Below, piece by piece: positions 1 to 6,851 of a stretch of 47,226 nucleotides of DNA. Under the pieces are notes generated by a model. It was given only the letters and a program-made list of their open reading frames with translations, did not search any database and was not told the DNA's origin. How positions within the stretch are numbered: the stretch's first letter is position 1; every line of letters begins with the position of its first letter. This DNA is from an uncultured Caryophanales bacterium (GTDB lineage Bacteria; Bacillota_I; Bacilli_A; RF39; UBA660). Location of the stretch: NCBI GenBank assembly GCA_949948745.1, contig CATLHA010000008.1, forward strand, positions 1 to 47,226, in the 5' to 3' direction. Position numbers and translations under genes: made by a program.

Positions 1-56
1 GCTTAAAATTGTTGAGATAATAAGCAACCTTACAAATTAATTATATAACACTTTAT

Positions 57-93
57 AAAAAAAGAAAAGAGTATTGAACTTTGTCAACACTCT
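57..93 (-). terminator. Intrinsic terminator after mbl/mreB
   Basis: On the minus strand a 10-bp stem (arms 84-93 and 68-77, one G-U pair, six-base loop) is followed by a T-rich tract. It ends the spoIIQ-spoIIID-mbl run about 30 bases after the mbl stop. Positions 1-56 show nothing I can identify. Confidence 0.8.
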
Positions 94-123
94 GAAAAAT
101 AACATTATGTTACTTTTGTTTTT

Positions 124-1122
124 TTAATCATCAATTAAATCTAAATGGTTTAGCAGAATACCTGTTCCTTCTACTACATTAGTTAGCGGATTATCTGAAA
201 TGAAAACTGGTACTTTTAACTCATTTTTAAATTTTTGTACAAGTCCTCTAACTAAAGCTCCTCCTCCGGTTAGTATAATTCCTTTTTCTGCAATATCTGC
301 GGATAATTCTGGCGGTGTCTTTTCTAAAACCGATTTTGCTACTAAGATAATCTTTTTTACATCCTCTCTTAATGCTTCTTCTATATCATTTGATGTTACT
401 ATGACTGTTTCTGGTAGACCCGTTGTAATACTTCTTCCTGTAACCTCTTTTTCCTGCTTTTGTTTGTCTTTTATTACGGTACCAATTTCTTTCTTGATTT
501 CTTCTGCTGTTGTTTCTCCGATTATTATCTGATATTTTTCTTTAATAAAATTAATAATATCATCATCAAATGCATTTCCTGCTATTTTTATAGAATCACT
601 CGTAACAATTCCACCTAACGATAAAACCGCTATATCTGTTGTTCCACCACCAATATCTATTACCATACTTCCTGATGGTTTGGCTATATCAATTCCTGCA
701 CCTACTGCTGCTACTTTTGGTTCTTCTTCTATAAAAACTCGTTTTGCTCCTGTTCTTTCTGCTATTTCACGAATTGCATTTTTTTCTACTCCTGTAATAT
801 TAGAAGGACAACAAATTAAAATTCTTGGATGAGAGAGACTTTTTTTTCCTATTGCTTTCTTTATAAAAGTATTTAGCATTTCCTCTGTCATTTCAAAATC
901 TGCGATTACTCCATCCTTCATTGGTCTAACAGCTCTTACTTTTCCAGGTGTTCTTCCAAGCATATCTTTTGCTTCTTTTCCTACTGCTAAAACTTTTTTT
1001 GTATTATTATCAATACTAACAACACTTGGTTCATTTAATACTACACCTTTTCCTTTTACATATATTAATATATTAGTAGTACCCAGATCTATTCCTATGT
1101 CTCTCAACGTTATCACATCCAT
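124..1122 (-). CDS. mbl: MreB-family actin-like protein, probably Mbl
   Basis: This is a 332-residue bacterial actin that polymerises under the membrane and guides the elongation machinery of the cell wall. The phosphate-1 motif DIGIDLGTTN lies at residues 8-17, phosphate-2 DIGGGTTD at 156-163, and the adenosine motif TGGGALVRG near 290. Length fits MreB, Mbl and MreBH (about 333-337). The symbol mbl is inferred from the position directly after spoIIID, as in B. subtilis; sequence alone does not separate the paralogs. The ATG lies six bases after the spoIIID stop with only a weak AAAGAA as SD, so the two genes are probably co-transcribed and translationally coupled. A strong terminator follows. 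Confidence 0.93.
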   Translation of the reverse strand: MDVITLRDIGIDLGTTNILIYVKGKGVVLNEPSVVSIDNNTKKVLAVGKEAKDMLGRTPGKVRAVRPMKDGVIADFEMTEEMLNTFIKKAIGKKSLSHPRILICCPSNITGVEKNAIREIAERTGAKRVFIEEEPKVAAVGAGIDIAKPSGSMVIDIGGGTTDIAVLSLGGIVTSDSIKIAGNAFDDDIINFIKEKYQIIIGETTAEEIKKEIGTVIKDKQKQEKEVTGRSITTGLPETVIVTSNDIEEALREDVKKIILVAKSVLEKTPPELSADIAEKGIILTGGGALVRGLVQKFKNELKVPVFISDNPLTNVVEGTGILLNHLDLIDD

Positions 1123-1128
1123 TTCTTT

Positions 1129-1389
1129 TTATGATTCTAGTTTTTGTATTAAATACTTTTCTTTTGTAGATTGTCCACCTCGAAGATGCCTTATTTTAAT
1201 ATGTGAATCAAAGATTTCCTTTACTTTTTCATATTTTTCTAGATTTATTTCTTTTAAACGCTCTTGTATATCCTTATGAACTGTACTTTTACTAATTTTA
1301 AATTCTTTCGCTGTTTGTCTAATAGTATTATTTGTTTCTATAATATAATCTGCACATGCATTCACACGATCTATTAAACTTTTTCTCAT
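1129..1389 (-). CDS. spoIIID: Sporulation transcription regulator SpoIIID
   Basis: This 86-residue DNA-binding protein matches SpoIIID, the mother-cell regulator that modulates the sigma-E programme. The helix-turn-helix TIRQTAKEFKISKSTVHKD lies at about residues 22-40, and the conserved basic tail HIKIRHLRGGQSTKEKY follows at about 63-79. B. subtilis SpoIIID has 93 residues, so it is nearly full length. The SD AGAAAGAAGG (1396-1405) precedes the ATG. The start region sits in a long inverted repeat that could fold and hide the SD (see separate entry). The upstream gene spoIIQ is a forespore gene in known spore formers, so read-through between them would cross compartments. Confidence 0.95.
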   Translation of the reverse strand: MRKSLIDRVNACADYIIETNNTIRQTAKEFKISKSTVHKDIQERLKEINLEKYEKVKEIFDSHIKIRHLRGGQSTKEKYLIQKLES

Positions 1390-1440
1390 TCATAACCTTC
1401 TTTCTAGTAAATTATATTTTTACTAGAAAGCTTTATGAAT
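1388..1440 (-). promoter_or_regulatory. Inverted-repeat leader hairpin over the spoIIID SD and start
   Basis: The minus-strand RNA can form an inner 12-bp perfect stem (1419-1430 with 1400-1411, seven-base loop) and an outer 8-bp perfect stem (1433-1440 with 1388-1395), separated by a small asymmetric bulge. The SD lies in the inner 3' arm and the bulge, and the outer arm covers two bases of the AUG. No T-run follows, so it is not a terminator. A sigma-A-like pair TTCATA (1434-1439) and TATAAT (1411-1416), 17 bases apart, lies inside it; transcripts from there would lack the 5' arm. The role is inferred. Confidence 0.6.
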
Positions 1441-1443
1441 ATT

Positions 1444-2091
1444 TTAATTACTTGATTCTAATTTTAATTCTGATACTTGTTTTCCGTAATAATTTTCAGG
1501 ATCTACTAATTGCCCTTCAATTGTTAATTCAAAATGTAATTTATTTCCAAGCTCTGATCCTAGTTCACTTGTACCACTTTTCCCTATTGTTTGCCCCTGT
1601 GAAACTTTGTCACCTTTCTTAACTGTCACTTCACTCAAACTTTGATATACACTTATTGTTTCGTTATTATGTCTTATAGTAACACTTTTACCAAGAAGTT
1701 CTTCTTCTGTTACGTCTGTTACTTCACCATCTAGAATACTAATAACATCAAATACATCTGTAGCTTGATAATCTACTCCTGTATTTTGTAAATAGATTCC
1801 CTCATGATAAAAGATTGACTTTCGTTGATTTTCTTCTGCATCCTTATAATCATAATAATCTTTCCCAATAACTACATTTTCATTATTATATGGTTTTCCA
1901 ACTAATGTAGTTGGCGCTATTGTACTAACTACTGGCACATTTTCATCTAGAATAGTTCCAGATACATAGACATGTTCTTCCTCTTTTGCATCATTTTTTA
2001 CTGATACAAAAACACTAGCAAGTAATCCTATTACTAATAGTGAATATACTGCTGGAATTACAAATGGTTTTAAATATAATTTTTTTTTCAT
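1444..2091 (-). CDS. spoIIQ: SpoIIQ, degenerate LytM/M23 sporulation protein
   Basis: This 215-residue protein has one N-terminal membrane segment (about residues 12-30) and a C-terminal M23-like domain. In known spore formers SpoIIQ is made in the forespore and pairs with mother-cell SpoIIIAH across the intermembrane space. The metal site is mostly lost: the HxxxD histidine is replaced in NTGVD, the YxHLS motif reads YQSLS, and only one histidine of HxH remains in KLHFEL. It should therefore be a non-catalytic scaffold like the B. subtilis protein, unlike the catalytic clostridial one. The SD GAGGTGA precedes the ATG. Its place directly before spoIIID supports the name. Confidence 0.9.
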   Translation of the reverse strand: MKKKLYLKPFVIPAVYSLLVIGLLASVFVSVKNDAKEEEHVYVSGTILDENVPVVSTIAPTTLVGKPYNNENVVIGKDYYDYKDAEENQRKSIFYHEGIYLQNTGVDYQATDVFDVISILDGEVTDVTEEELLGKSVTIRHNNETISVYQSLSEVTVKKGDKVSQGQTIGKSGTSELGSELGNKLHFELTIEGQLVDPENYYGKQVSELKLESSN

Positions 2092-2110
2092 CTTTTTTCA
2101 CCTCATTAAG

Positions 2111-2138
2111 AGTTTGAACTAGAAAAAAAGAATTATAC
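2111..2138 (-). promoter_or_regulatory. Candidate sigma-F-type promoter of spoIIQ
   Basis: The minus strand shows GTATA (2134-2138), a 14-base spacer and GTTCAAACT (2111-2119). This matches the published sigma-F pattern GYATA-(14/15)-GGNNANANT except at one G. An overlapping TATAAT (2132-2137) would also suit sigma-A, so the sigma factor is uncertain. Confidence 0.45.
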
Positions 2139-2144
2139 ATCTTT

Positions 2145-2342
2145 TTAGAAAAATTTAGCAGCTATATAAAGATCATATAAAAAAGTTGTTACTAATTGAG
2201 TTATTGCACTCGCTAAAAGAAAATAAAATACTCTTGCTTGATAAACTCTATTTTTTTTAAAAATTTTATTAATCTGAATACTATCTAAGGACCAAATCAC
2301 TAAGATTCCTACTAAAATATATAAAAACAATTTTCCACTCAT
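2145..2342 (-). CDS. DUF1146 (YwzB-like) small membrane protein
   Basis: This 65-residue protein has two hydrophobic segments (about residues 5-20 and 38-60) around a basic stretch NKIFKKNRVYQARVFYF. It matches the DUF1146/YwzB family, whose function is not known to me. In B. subtilis ywzB also lies in the murAA-spoIIQ-spoIIID-mbl neighbourhood. Its ATG overlaps the rpiB stop as TAATG, and the SD GAGGAGGG sits inside the end of rpiB, so the two are translationally coupled. Confidence 0.8.
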   Translation of the reverse strand: MSGKLFLYILVGILVIWSLDSIQINKIFKKNRVYQARVFYFLLASAITQLVTTFLYDLYIAAKFF

Positions 2343-2788
2343 TAATATTTTCCCTCCTCATAATCTGTAATTTTTTTGATTCTTCTGTCATGTCTTTCTG
2401 CTTCTGGATGGCCTGTTGTTAGAAATACATCCAAAATATCAAGAGCTTTATAAGTAGGCATTCTTCCACTTAATGCAAGAATATTGGCATCATTATCTAT
2501 CCTTGAAAGTTTTGCATCTCTAGTACTATCTGCTTTTGCACAACGTATTCCCTTTACTTTGTTACAAGCAATAGATATTCCAATACCACTACTACAAATA
2601 GCGATTCCAAAATCTACTTCTTTATCCACAACTTTTGCTGATAACTTAAATGCAAAGTCAGGATAATCCACAGATTCTGTGGAAAAAGTTCCTATATCTT
2701 CCACTTCATAACCTTTCTTTTTTAAGTAATTCACAATTTTTGTTTTTAACTTAAATCCACCGTGATCATTTGCGATTCCAATTTTCAT
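2342..2788 (-). CDS. rpiB: Ribose-5-phosphate isomerase B
   Basis: The product (148 residues) interconverts ribose 5-phosphate and ribulose 5-phosphate in the non-oxidative pentose phosphate pathway. Visible active-site features are NDHGG at residues 7-11, the catalytic Cys65 in AICSSGIG, NDANILALSGR near 96-106 and ERHDRRI near the end. I chose the ATG at 2788 over the GTG at 2797 because the GTG lies within the SD GAGGTGGG. Some RpiB relatives act on galactose or allose phosphates, but the context with central housekeeping genes favours ribose. DUF1146 is coupled downstream. Confidence 0.92.
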   Translation of the reverse strand: MKIGIANDHGGFKLKTKIVNYLKKKGYEVEDIGTFSTESVDYPDFAFKLSAKVVDKEVDFGIAICSSGIGISIACNKVKGIRCAKADSTRDAKLSRIDNDANILALSGRMPTYKALDILDVFLTTGHPEAERHDRRIKKITDYEEGKY

Positions 2789-2817
2789 TTTTCCCACCTC
2801 TTCTATTTTCTATCAAT

Positions 2818-2826
2818 AGTATACCA
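2818..2826 (-). promoter_or_regulatory. Extended -10 promoter for rpiB
   Basis: The minus strand reads TGG followed by TATACT, an extended -10 element, about 30 bases before the rpiB start. The -35 region (TTTTAA at about the right distance) is weak. Confidence 0.5.
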
Positions 2827-2851
2827 CAATAATCGTCATTTAAAAGAGAAC

Positions 2852-2879
2852 AAAAAAAATAAAGCTTATGCAGCTTTAT
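2852..2879 (-). terminator. rpmE terminator overlapping its stop codon
   Basis: An 8-bp stem (2872-2879 with 2859-2866, five-base loop) followed by a run of seven T on the minus strand overlaps the last codons and stop of rpmE. Confidence 0.8.
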
Positions 2880-3084
2880 CTTCTTGGCTTAATCCATATT
2901 TTTGGTTAAATCTTTCTACTCTACCTGTTTTAGATGCTCTTGTTTGTTTTCCAGTATAGAATGGATGACATTTTGAACAAACTTCAACATTGATTTCGTC
3001 TTTTGTAGACATACAAGTGAAAGTTTCTCCACAAGCACAAGTAACTGTAGCTTCTTTTACCTCTGGATGAATATTTTTTTTCAT
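2866..3084 (-). CDS. rpmE: Ribosomal protein bL31, zinc-binding type
   Basis: The product is a 72-residue large-subunit protein. Cys16, Cys18, Cys36 and Cys39 give the zinc-binding C+ form, and HPFYTGKQ and [11 protein letters not shown] are hallmark segments. I chose the ATG at 3084 because AAAGGAGA lies just upstream. A longer in-frame extension to 3144 falls within the structured leader and is not conserved in L31. The gene has its own strong promoter, leader and terminator, so it is a single-gene unit. A second, zinc-independent L31 is not visible here. Confidence 0.96.
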   Translation of the reverse strand: MKKNIHPEVKEATVTCACGETFTCMSTKDEINVEVCSKCHPFYTGKQTRASKTGRVERFNQKYGLSQEDKAA

Positions 3085-3173
3085 ATGAAATTCTCCTTTC
3101 CGCCTAGATAGTTGCCTAGGTATATAGAGCCTTTTCTTCGCCATGCCCTCTTTGGGACATAGTAATTAAATGC
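3085..3173 (-). promoter_or_regulatory. Structured rpmE 5' leader, candidate L31 leader RNA
   Basis: About 89 bases lie between the predicted start of transcription and the rpmE ATG. The RNA has a CCC/GGG hairpin near 3150-3162 and a CCTAG/CTAGG hairpin near 3103-3120 just before the SD. Autoregulatory L31 leaders are known in Firmicutes; equating this one with them is inference from position and structure only. Confidence 0.4.
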
Positions 3174-3179
3174 GTTCTT

Positions 3180-3208
3180 ATTGTAGCAAAGTTTTTCTTT
3201 CTTTTCAA
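3180..3208 (-). promoter_or_regulatory. Sigma-A promoter of rpmE
   Basis: TTGAAA (3203-3208), a 17-base spacer and TACAAT (3180-3185) form a near-consensus promoter on the minus strand. The -35 overlaps the end of the SGNH gene. Confidence 0.8.
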
Positions 3209-3936
3209 TAGTTTTTTAATTTTTCTTGTTTTAACCTTTGATAGATTATTTCTGCCATTGCCTGATACCCTTTTGTATCTGGATGAATATCCATAGGATT
3301 TGGCAAGTACTCTGGATGTTTTTTAAATAAATCATAATTGGAGATATAGATTGCATCATATTTCTCTGCTATTTTTTGGTATTCACTATCTATATAGGTA
3401 AATAATTGATCTACTTCTGCTTCTGCCTGATTAAAAAGGAATGGAATTGGATTGTAGTAGCCTATGATATATAATTTGTTTTTTGCATATTTTCTAACCT
3501 CTTTTATACATTGATCTACTTCTTTAAAAATTTTCATTACATTTGTTTGATAGTTTTTGATGCTATCTATATTGATATTTGCTAAATCAATGGAAGATAA
3601 AAAATCATTAGCACCAATCGATATCGTTACTAAATCAGATTCCCTTAAGTCTCTTTTTATATCTGAATTACGAATAATATCATTGATTACATCAGAAGTT
3701 TCGTATCCACTATGGCTGTACTTCTTTGTGTAATATTTCAACTTTTTCTCTTTTTCTAATTTTTCCTTTAGATAATCTGTATATCCAAAACCTATTTCAC
3801 CATATGGATTTCTTCCTTCTGCGACTGAATCTCCAAGGGCAATATAATTTATTTTATTTTTAGGAAATAATTGGTATATTCCAAATATTAGCGAGCAAAT
3901 GACAATAAGAAACAGAATTTTATATTGTTTTTTCAT
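3205..3936 (-). CDS. SGNH/GDSL-family hydrolase, membrane-anchored or secreted
   Basis: This 243-residue protein begins with an uncleaved anchor or signal peptide (residues 1-23). It then shows the SGNH blocks: GDSVAEG with nucleophile Ser37, the GAND block near 110, and DIHPDTKGY near 216-224 carrying the Asp-His pair. It resembles YpmR-type esterases of Bacilli. Known family members hydrolyse acyl or acetyl esters of lipids, peptidoglycan or teichoic acids, but the substrate here is unknown. The SD GGAGGA directly follows the murA terminator, so expression may come from read-through or from a promoter I did not find. Confidence 0.85.
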   Translation of the reverse strand: MKKQYKILFLIVICSLIFGIYQLFPKNKINYIALGDSVAEGRNPYGEIGFGYTDYLKEKLEKEKKLKYYTKKYSHSGYETSDVINDIIRNSDIKRDLRESDLVTISIGANDFLSSIDLANINIDSIKNYQTNVMKIFKEVDQCIKEVRKYAKNKLYIIGYYNPIPFLFNQAEAEVDQLFTYIDSEYQKIAEKYDAIYISNYDLFKKHPEYLPNPMDIHPDTKGYQAMAEIIYQRLKQEKLKNY

Positions 3937-3946
3937 AAATTATCCT

Positions 3947-3975
3947 CCAAAAAAAGAATAGATTTTTCTATTCTT
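3947..3975 (-). terminator. murA terminator
   Basis: An 8-bp stem (3968-3975 with 3954-3961) with a six-base loop is followed by seven T on the minus strand. The T-run abuts the SD of the SGNH gene. Confidence 0.75.
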
Positions 3976-3997
3976 AGTTTATTCATTCTTTTCTTTT

Positions 3998-5251
3998 TTA
4001 GACTTCTTTTATTTCAATACTAGCACCAACATCAGTTAATTTTTCTACGATATTTTCATATCCACGTAAAACCGGTCCAATATTGGAAATAGTTGTTGTA
4101 CCACTAGCTAATAATCCTGCTAGGACAAGACAAGCTCCTGCTCTTAAATCTGTTGCTTCTACTTCACACCCTGTTAGTTCTGTTTTTCCATTAATATGAA
4201 TTTTTCTATTCTCTATTTCAATAGATGCTCCCATATTATTTAAATATGGAACATTTTTAAATCTATTTTCATAAATTGTTTCTTCAAGTGTAGAGTTTCC
4301 TTTACATTGTGTTAGTAAAACTGTTACTGGTTGTTGTAAATCTGTTGCAAAACCTGGGTATCCCTTCGTTACTATTTCTACTGGTTTTAGGTTTTCAGTC
4401 TTAGAAACTGTTACAGAATCTACTCCAACTTCCATATCTACACCCATTTCTTGCATTTTGGAAATTAATGATTCTACATGTTCTGGGATAATATTATCTA
4501 TTTTTAATTTTTTTCCCATCAATGCACCTGCGATAATATAAGTTCCAGTTTCAATTCTATCTGGAATTACTTCTGTATAACATCCTTCTAGTTTTTCTAC
4601 ACCTTCGATTTTTATTTCACTTTCTCCTGCTCCAGTTATTTTTGCTCCCATACCGTTTAAGAAGGATGCAACATTTATAATTTCTGGCTCTCTTGCTGCA
4701 TTTTTAATAATTGTTTCTCCCTTTGCCTTTACAGCAACTAACATTGCATTAATTGTTGCTCCTACACTTGGCATATCCAATTCTATGGTAGCTCCATTTA
4801 ATTCTTTGGCGTCAATTACATAATAGTTTTCTTTTTCTTCAACGGTTGCTCCTAGTGCACGGAATCCTTTTAGTGTTTGATCAATTGGTCTTGCGCCTAT
4901 AGAACAACCTCCAGGGAAATACATTTCTACGTGTTTATATTTAGCTAATAGTACTGCCATAAAGTAATAAGAAGCACGTAGTTTATTTGACATTTCTTCT
5001 GGAATCTCTTTGTTTACAAGTGATGTAGGATCAATTACGATACTTTCACTTGCCCTTTTTACAGTTGCACCTAAATACATTAAAATTTCTTCCAGTGCAT
5101 CTGTGTCTGTAATTTCTGGAACATTGCAAATTGTTACCTCACTATCTGCCAAAATAGCAGCAGGTATTAAGGCAACTGATGCATTTTTACTCCCACTAAT
5201 TCTGATTGTACCTTCTAGTGGTTTTGCTCCATTTATTTGTAATACTTTCAT
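3998..5251 (-). CDS. murA: UDP-N-acetylglucosamine 1-carboxyvinyltransferase MurA
   Basis: The enzyme transfers enolpyruvate from phosphoenolpyruvate to UDP-GlcNAc, the first committed step of peptidoglycan synthesis, in the cytoplasm. The 417-residue length is typical. Lys22 in GSKNA, the catalytic Cys116 in PGGCSIGARPID (the residue fosfomycin alkylates) and YPGFATDLQQP near 304 are all present. The SD GGAGGT precedes the ATG. It follows fba by 45 bases and probably shares its transcript. Low-GC Gram-positives often have two MurA copies; only one is visible here. Confidence 0.96.
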   Translation of the reverse strand: MKVLQINGAKPLEGTIRISGSKNASVALIPAAILADSEVTICNVPEITDTDALEEILMYLGATVKRASESIVIDPTSLVNKEIPEEMSNKLRASYYFMAVLLAKYKHVEMYFPGGCSIGARPIDQTLKGFRALGATVEEKENYYVIDAKELNGATIELDMPSVGATINAMLVAVKAKGETIIKNAAREPEIINVASFLNGMGAKITGAGESEIKIEGVEKLEGCYTEVIPDRIETGTYIIAGALMGKKLKIDNIIPEHVESLISKMQEMGVDMEVGVDSVTVSKTENLKPVEIVTKGYPGFATDLQQPVTVLLTQCKGNSTLEETIYENRFKNVPYLNNMGASIEIENRKIHINGKTELTGCEVEATDLRAGACLVLAGLLASGTTTISNIGPVLRGYENIVEKLTDVGASIEIKEV

Positions 5252-5296
5252 AAATACCTCCAGTATGTTTTCTATTATATTGTATTTTTATTTTGA

Positions 5297-6136
5297 TTAT
5301 AGGTTCATAAACATTTCTGTTTTTTCTTTTACTTTCTCTTTAATTGCTTTTTCTCCACTACTAATTATTTTTCTTGGATCATAAGCTTCTGTTGCATTTA
5401 TATATTTTTTTACTTTATCATGCCATGCAATCTGTAATTCTGTATTGATGTTAATTTTATTGATTCCACAAGAGATTGCTTCTTTAATTTGATAATCTGG
5501 AATACCAGTTCCTCCATGTAACACAAGTGGTACACTTAAATTTTCTGAGATTTCTTTCATTGTTTTGAAATCTAAGTTAGGTTCCCCTTTATATAAACCA
5601 TGTACACTTCCTAAAGCGGGTGCTAAGGAATCTATATTGGTTTCTTCTACTAATCTTATACATTCATCTAATCTTGCATTTGTCGTAGATGATGTGATAT
5701 TATCTTCTGTTCCTCCAATATGACCAATTTCTGCTTCTACACTGACTCCCCTTTTGTGAGCGTAGTCTACTACTTTTTTTGTAATTTCTATATTTTCTTC
5801 TAGTGGATGTTTAGAAGCATCGATCATTACTGATGTAAATCCTGCATCAATTGCACATTTACATGTCTCAAAGCTTGTCCCATGATCCACATGAAGACAA
5901 ACTGGTATTGTAATATTTAGGTCATGAAGCAGTCCTTTTACCATGTTACTAACGGTTAAGAAACCTCCCATATATTTTGCTGCACCTTCACTAACTCCTA
6001 GAATGACTGGTTTTTGTAAAGATTCCATTTCTTCCAAAATGTATTTTGTCCATTCTAAATTATTGATATTAAAGTGGGGGACTGCATATTGATTTCTTTT
6101 TGCATCTAATAAAATCTCTTTACTATTTACTAGCAC
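5297..6136 (-). CDS. fba: Class II fructose-bisphosphate aldolase
   Basis: This 279-residue zinc aldolase cleaves fructose 1,6-bisphosphate into two triose phosphates. LHVDHG (residues 81-86) carries the catalytic Asp84 and a zinc histidine. SVHG near 178 and LHGGTG near 207 supply the other metal ligands. The start is a GTG preceded by AAGAGGG; the N-terminus then aligns with B. subtilis FbaA (LVxxxEIL...A...YAV..FNxNNLEW). Tagatose-bisphosphate aldolases are close relatives and cannot be fully excluded, but a glycolytic role is likelier because no tagatose genes are nearby. Confidence 0.92.
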   Translation of the reverse strand: MLVNSKEILLDAKRNQYAVPHFNINNLEWTKYILEEMESLQKPVILGVSEGAAKYMGGFLTVSNMVKGLLHDLNITIPVCLHVDHGTSFETCKCAIDAGFTSVMIDASKHPLEENIEITKKVVDYAHKRGVSVEAEIGHIGGTEDNITSSTTNARLDECIRLVEETNIDSLAPALGSVHGLYKGEPNLDFKTMKEISENLSVPLVLHGGTGIPDYQIKEAISCGINKININTELQIAWHDKVKKYINATEAYDPRKIISSGEKAIKEKVKEKTEMFMNL

Positions 6137-6192
6137 CTTATCCCTCTTTTCTACTGCTTGTCCAACTTTTTTACTCTTCTTATTTCAATTTA

Positions 6193-6220
6193 AGTGTATC
6201 ATATTTATATTAGAATCTAA
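6193..6220 (-). promoter_or_regulatory. Possible promoter of fba-murA
   Basis: The minus strand has TGA-TACACT (6193-6201), an extended -10, with TTAGAT 16 bases upstream. A consensus TTGACA near 6240 has no good -10 at the right distance, so the assignment is weak. Confidence 0.35.
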
Positions 6221-6263
6221 ATAAAATATAGTCATTTTCTGTCAAATATACAAAAAAACTGTC

Positions 6264-6794
6264 TTAAAAAATATAATGAATTCCTAAGATAAGTAAAATG
6301 ATACTTCCTATCATTGTCGCAATAGAACCAAATTTATTTACTAATAAATTTCCAAGTTTTAAACCACAGTATGTAAAAAATGCACTCGTAATGGAAAAGA
6401 TAAAACTGGCCATATAGATATTATTTGTTAAATTTCCAAGACCAATCCCTATACTAAAACTATCGATACTTACAGTAAATGCAAATAAAAGTACAGATGG
6501 AATACTTTCAAATATTGTTAGTTGTTCTTCTTTTTTTAAAGAGATTAACATTTCAATTGCTAACACAATAAATATTATTCCAGCTACTATTTCTGGATTG
6601 ATTGGTACAATAGAAAATATAATTTTTCCAATAAAGTATCCAAGTAATGGCATAAAAAAATGAAATATTCCTACAAAAATTGTCATCATATACTGAAATT
6701 TATTTTTAATATTTAATGTTCCATAGATTAAAGATAGTGAAAAAGCATCCATACTAAGACCAACTGCAATAATAAAAAGGATTCCTAAAGACAT
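6264..6794 (-). CDS. MntP/YtaF-type membrane exporter (DUF204)
   Basis: This 176-residue protein has six predicted membrane helices arranged as an internal repeat. Each half carries an acidic signature, SMDAFSLSL near residue 14 and SIDSFSIGIG near 109, which is typical of MntP manganese exporters and of related sporulation-associated YtaF proteins. B. subtilis has a homolog (ywlD) in the same spoIIR-rpiB neighbourhood. Metal specificity is inferred from the family. No yybP-ykoY manganese riboswitch fits in the 50-base leader. The SD GGAGG is instead part of a terminator-like hairpin that ends just before the ATG. Confidence 0.78.
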   Translation of the reverse strand: MSLGILFIIAVGLSMDAFSLSLIYGTLNIKNKFQYMMTIFVGIFHFFMPLLGYFIGKIIFSIVPINPEIVAGIIFIVLAIEMLISLKKEEQLTIFESIPSVLLFAFTVSIDSFSIGIGLGNLTNNIYMASFIFSITSAFFTYCGLKLGNLLVNKFGSIATMIGSIILLILGIHYIF

Positions 6795-6829
6795 AAAAAA
6801 ACCTCCTACTTAAGAATATGTAAGAGGTT
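6795..6829 (-). terminator. Terminator hairpin containing the SD of the MntP-like gene
   Basis: A 10-bp stem (6820-6829 with 6800-6809, one G-U pair) and a T7 run end one base before the ATG. The 3' arm holds the SD (AGGAGG). It terminates the PHP gene or occludes translation of read-through transcripts. Confidence 0.75.
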
Positions 6830-6851
6830 CTCTTTTTATCAACAAAGTATT

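Noticed and set aside
2092-2144. Terminator after DUF1146
   Set aside because: AAAAAGA/TCTTTTT can pair but is all A-T rich with one G-C, and it overlaps a plausible spoIIQ promoter.
3085-3144. 20-residue N-terminal extension of rpmE
   Set aside because: It has no SD of its own, is not found in L31, and falls in the structured leader; the ATG at 3084 has a strong SD.
6795-6851. Manganese riboswitch before the MntP-like gene
   Set aside because: The gap is about 57 bases and is filled by the terminator-like hairpin; the yybP-ykoY fold needs more sequence and its conserved loops are absent.
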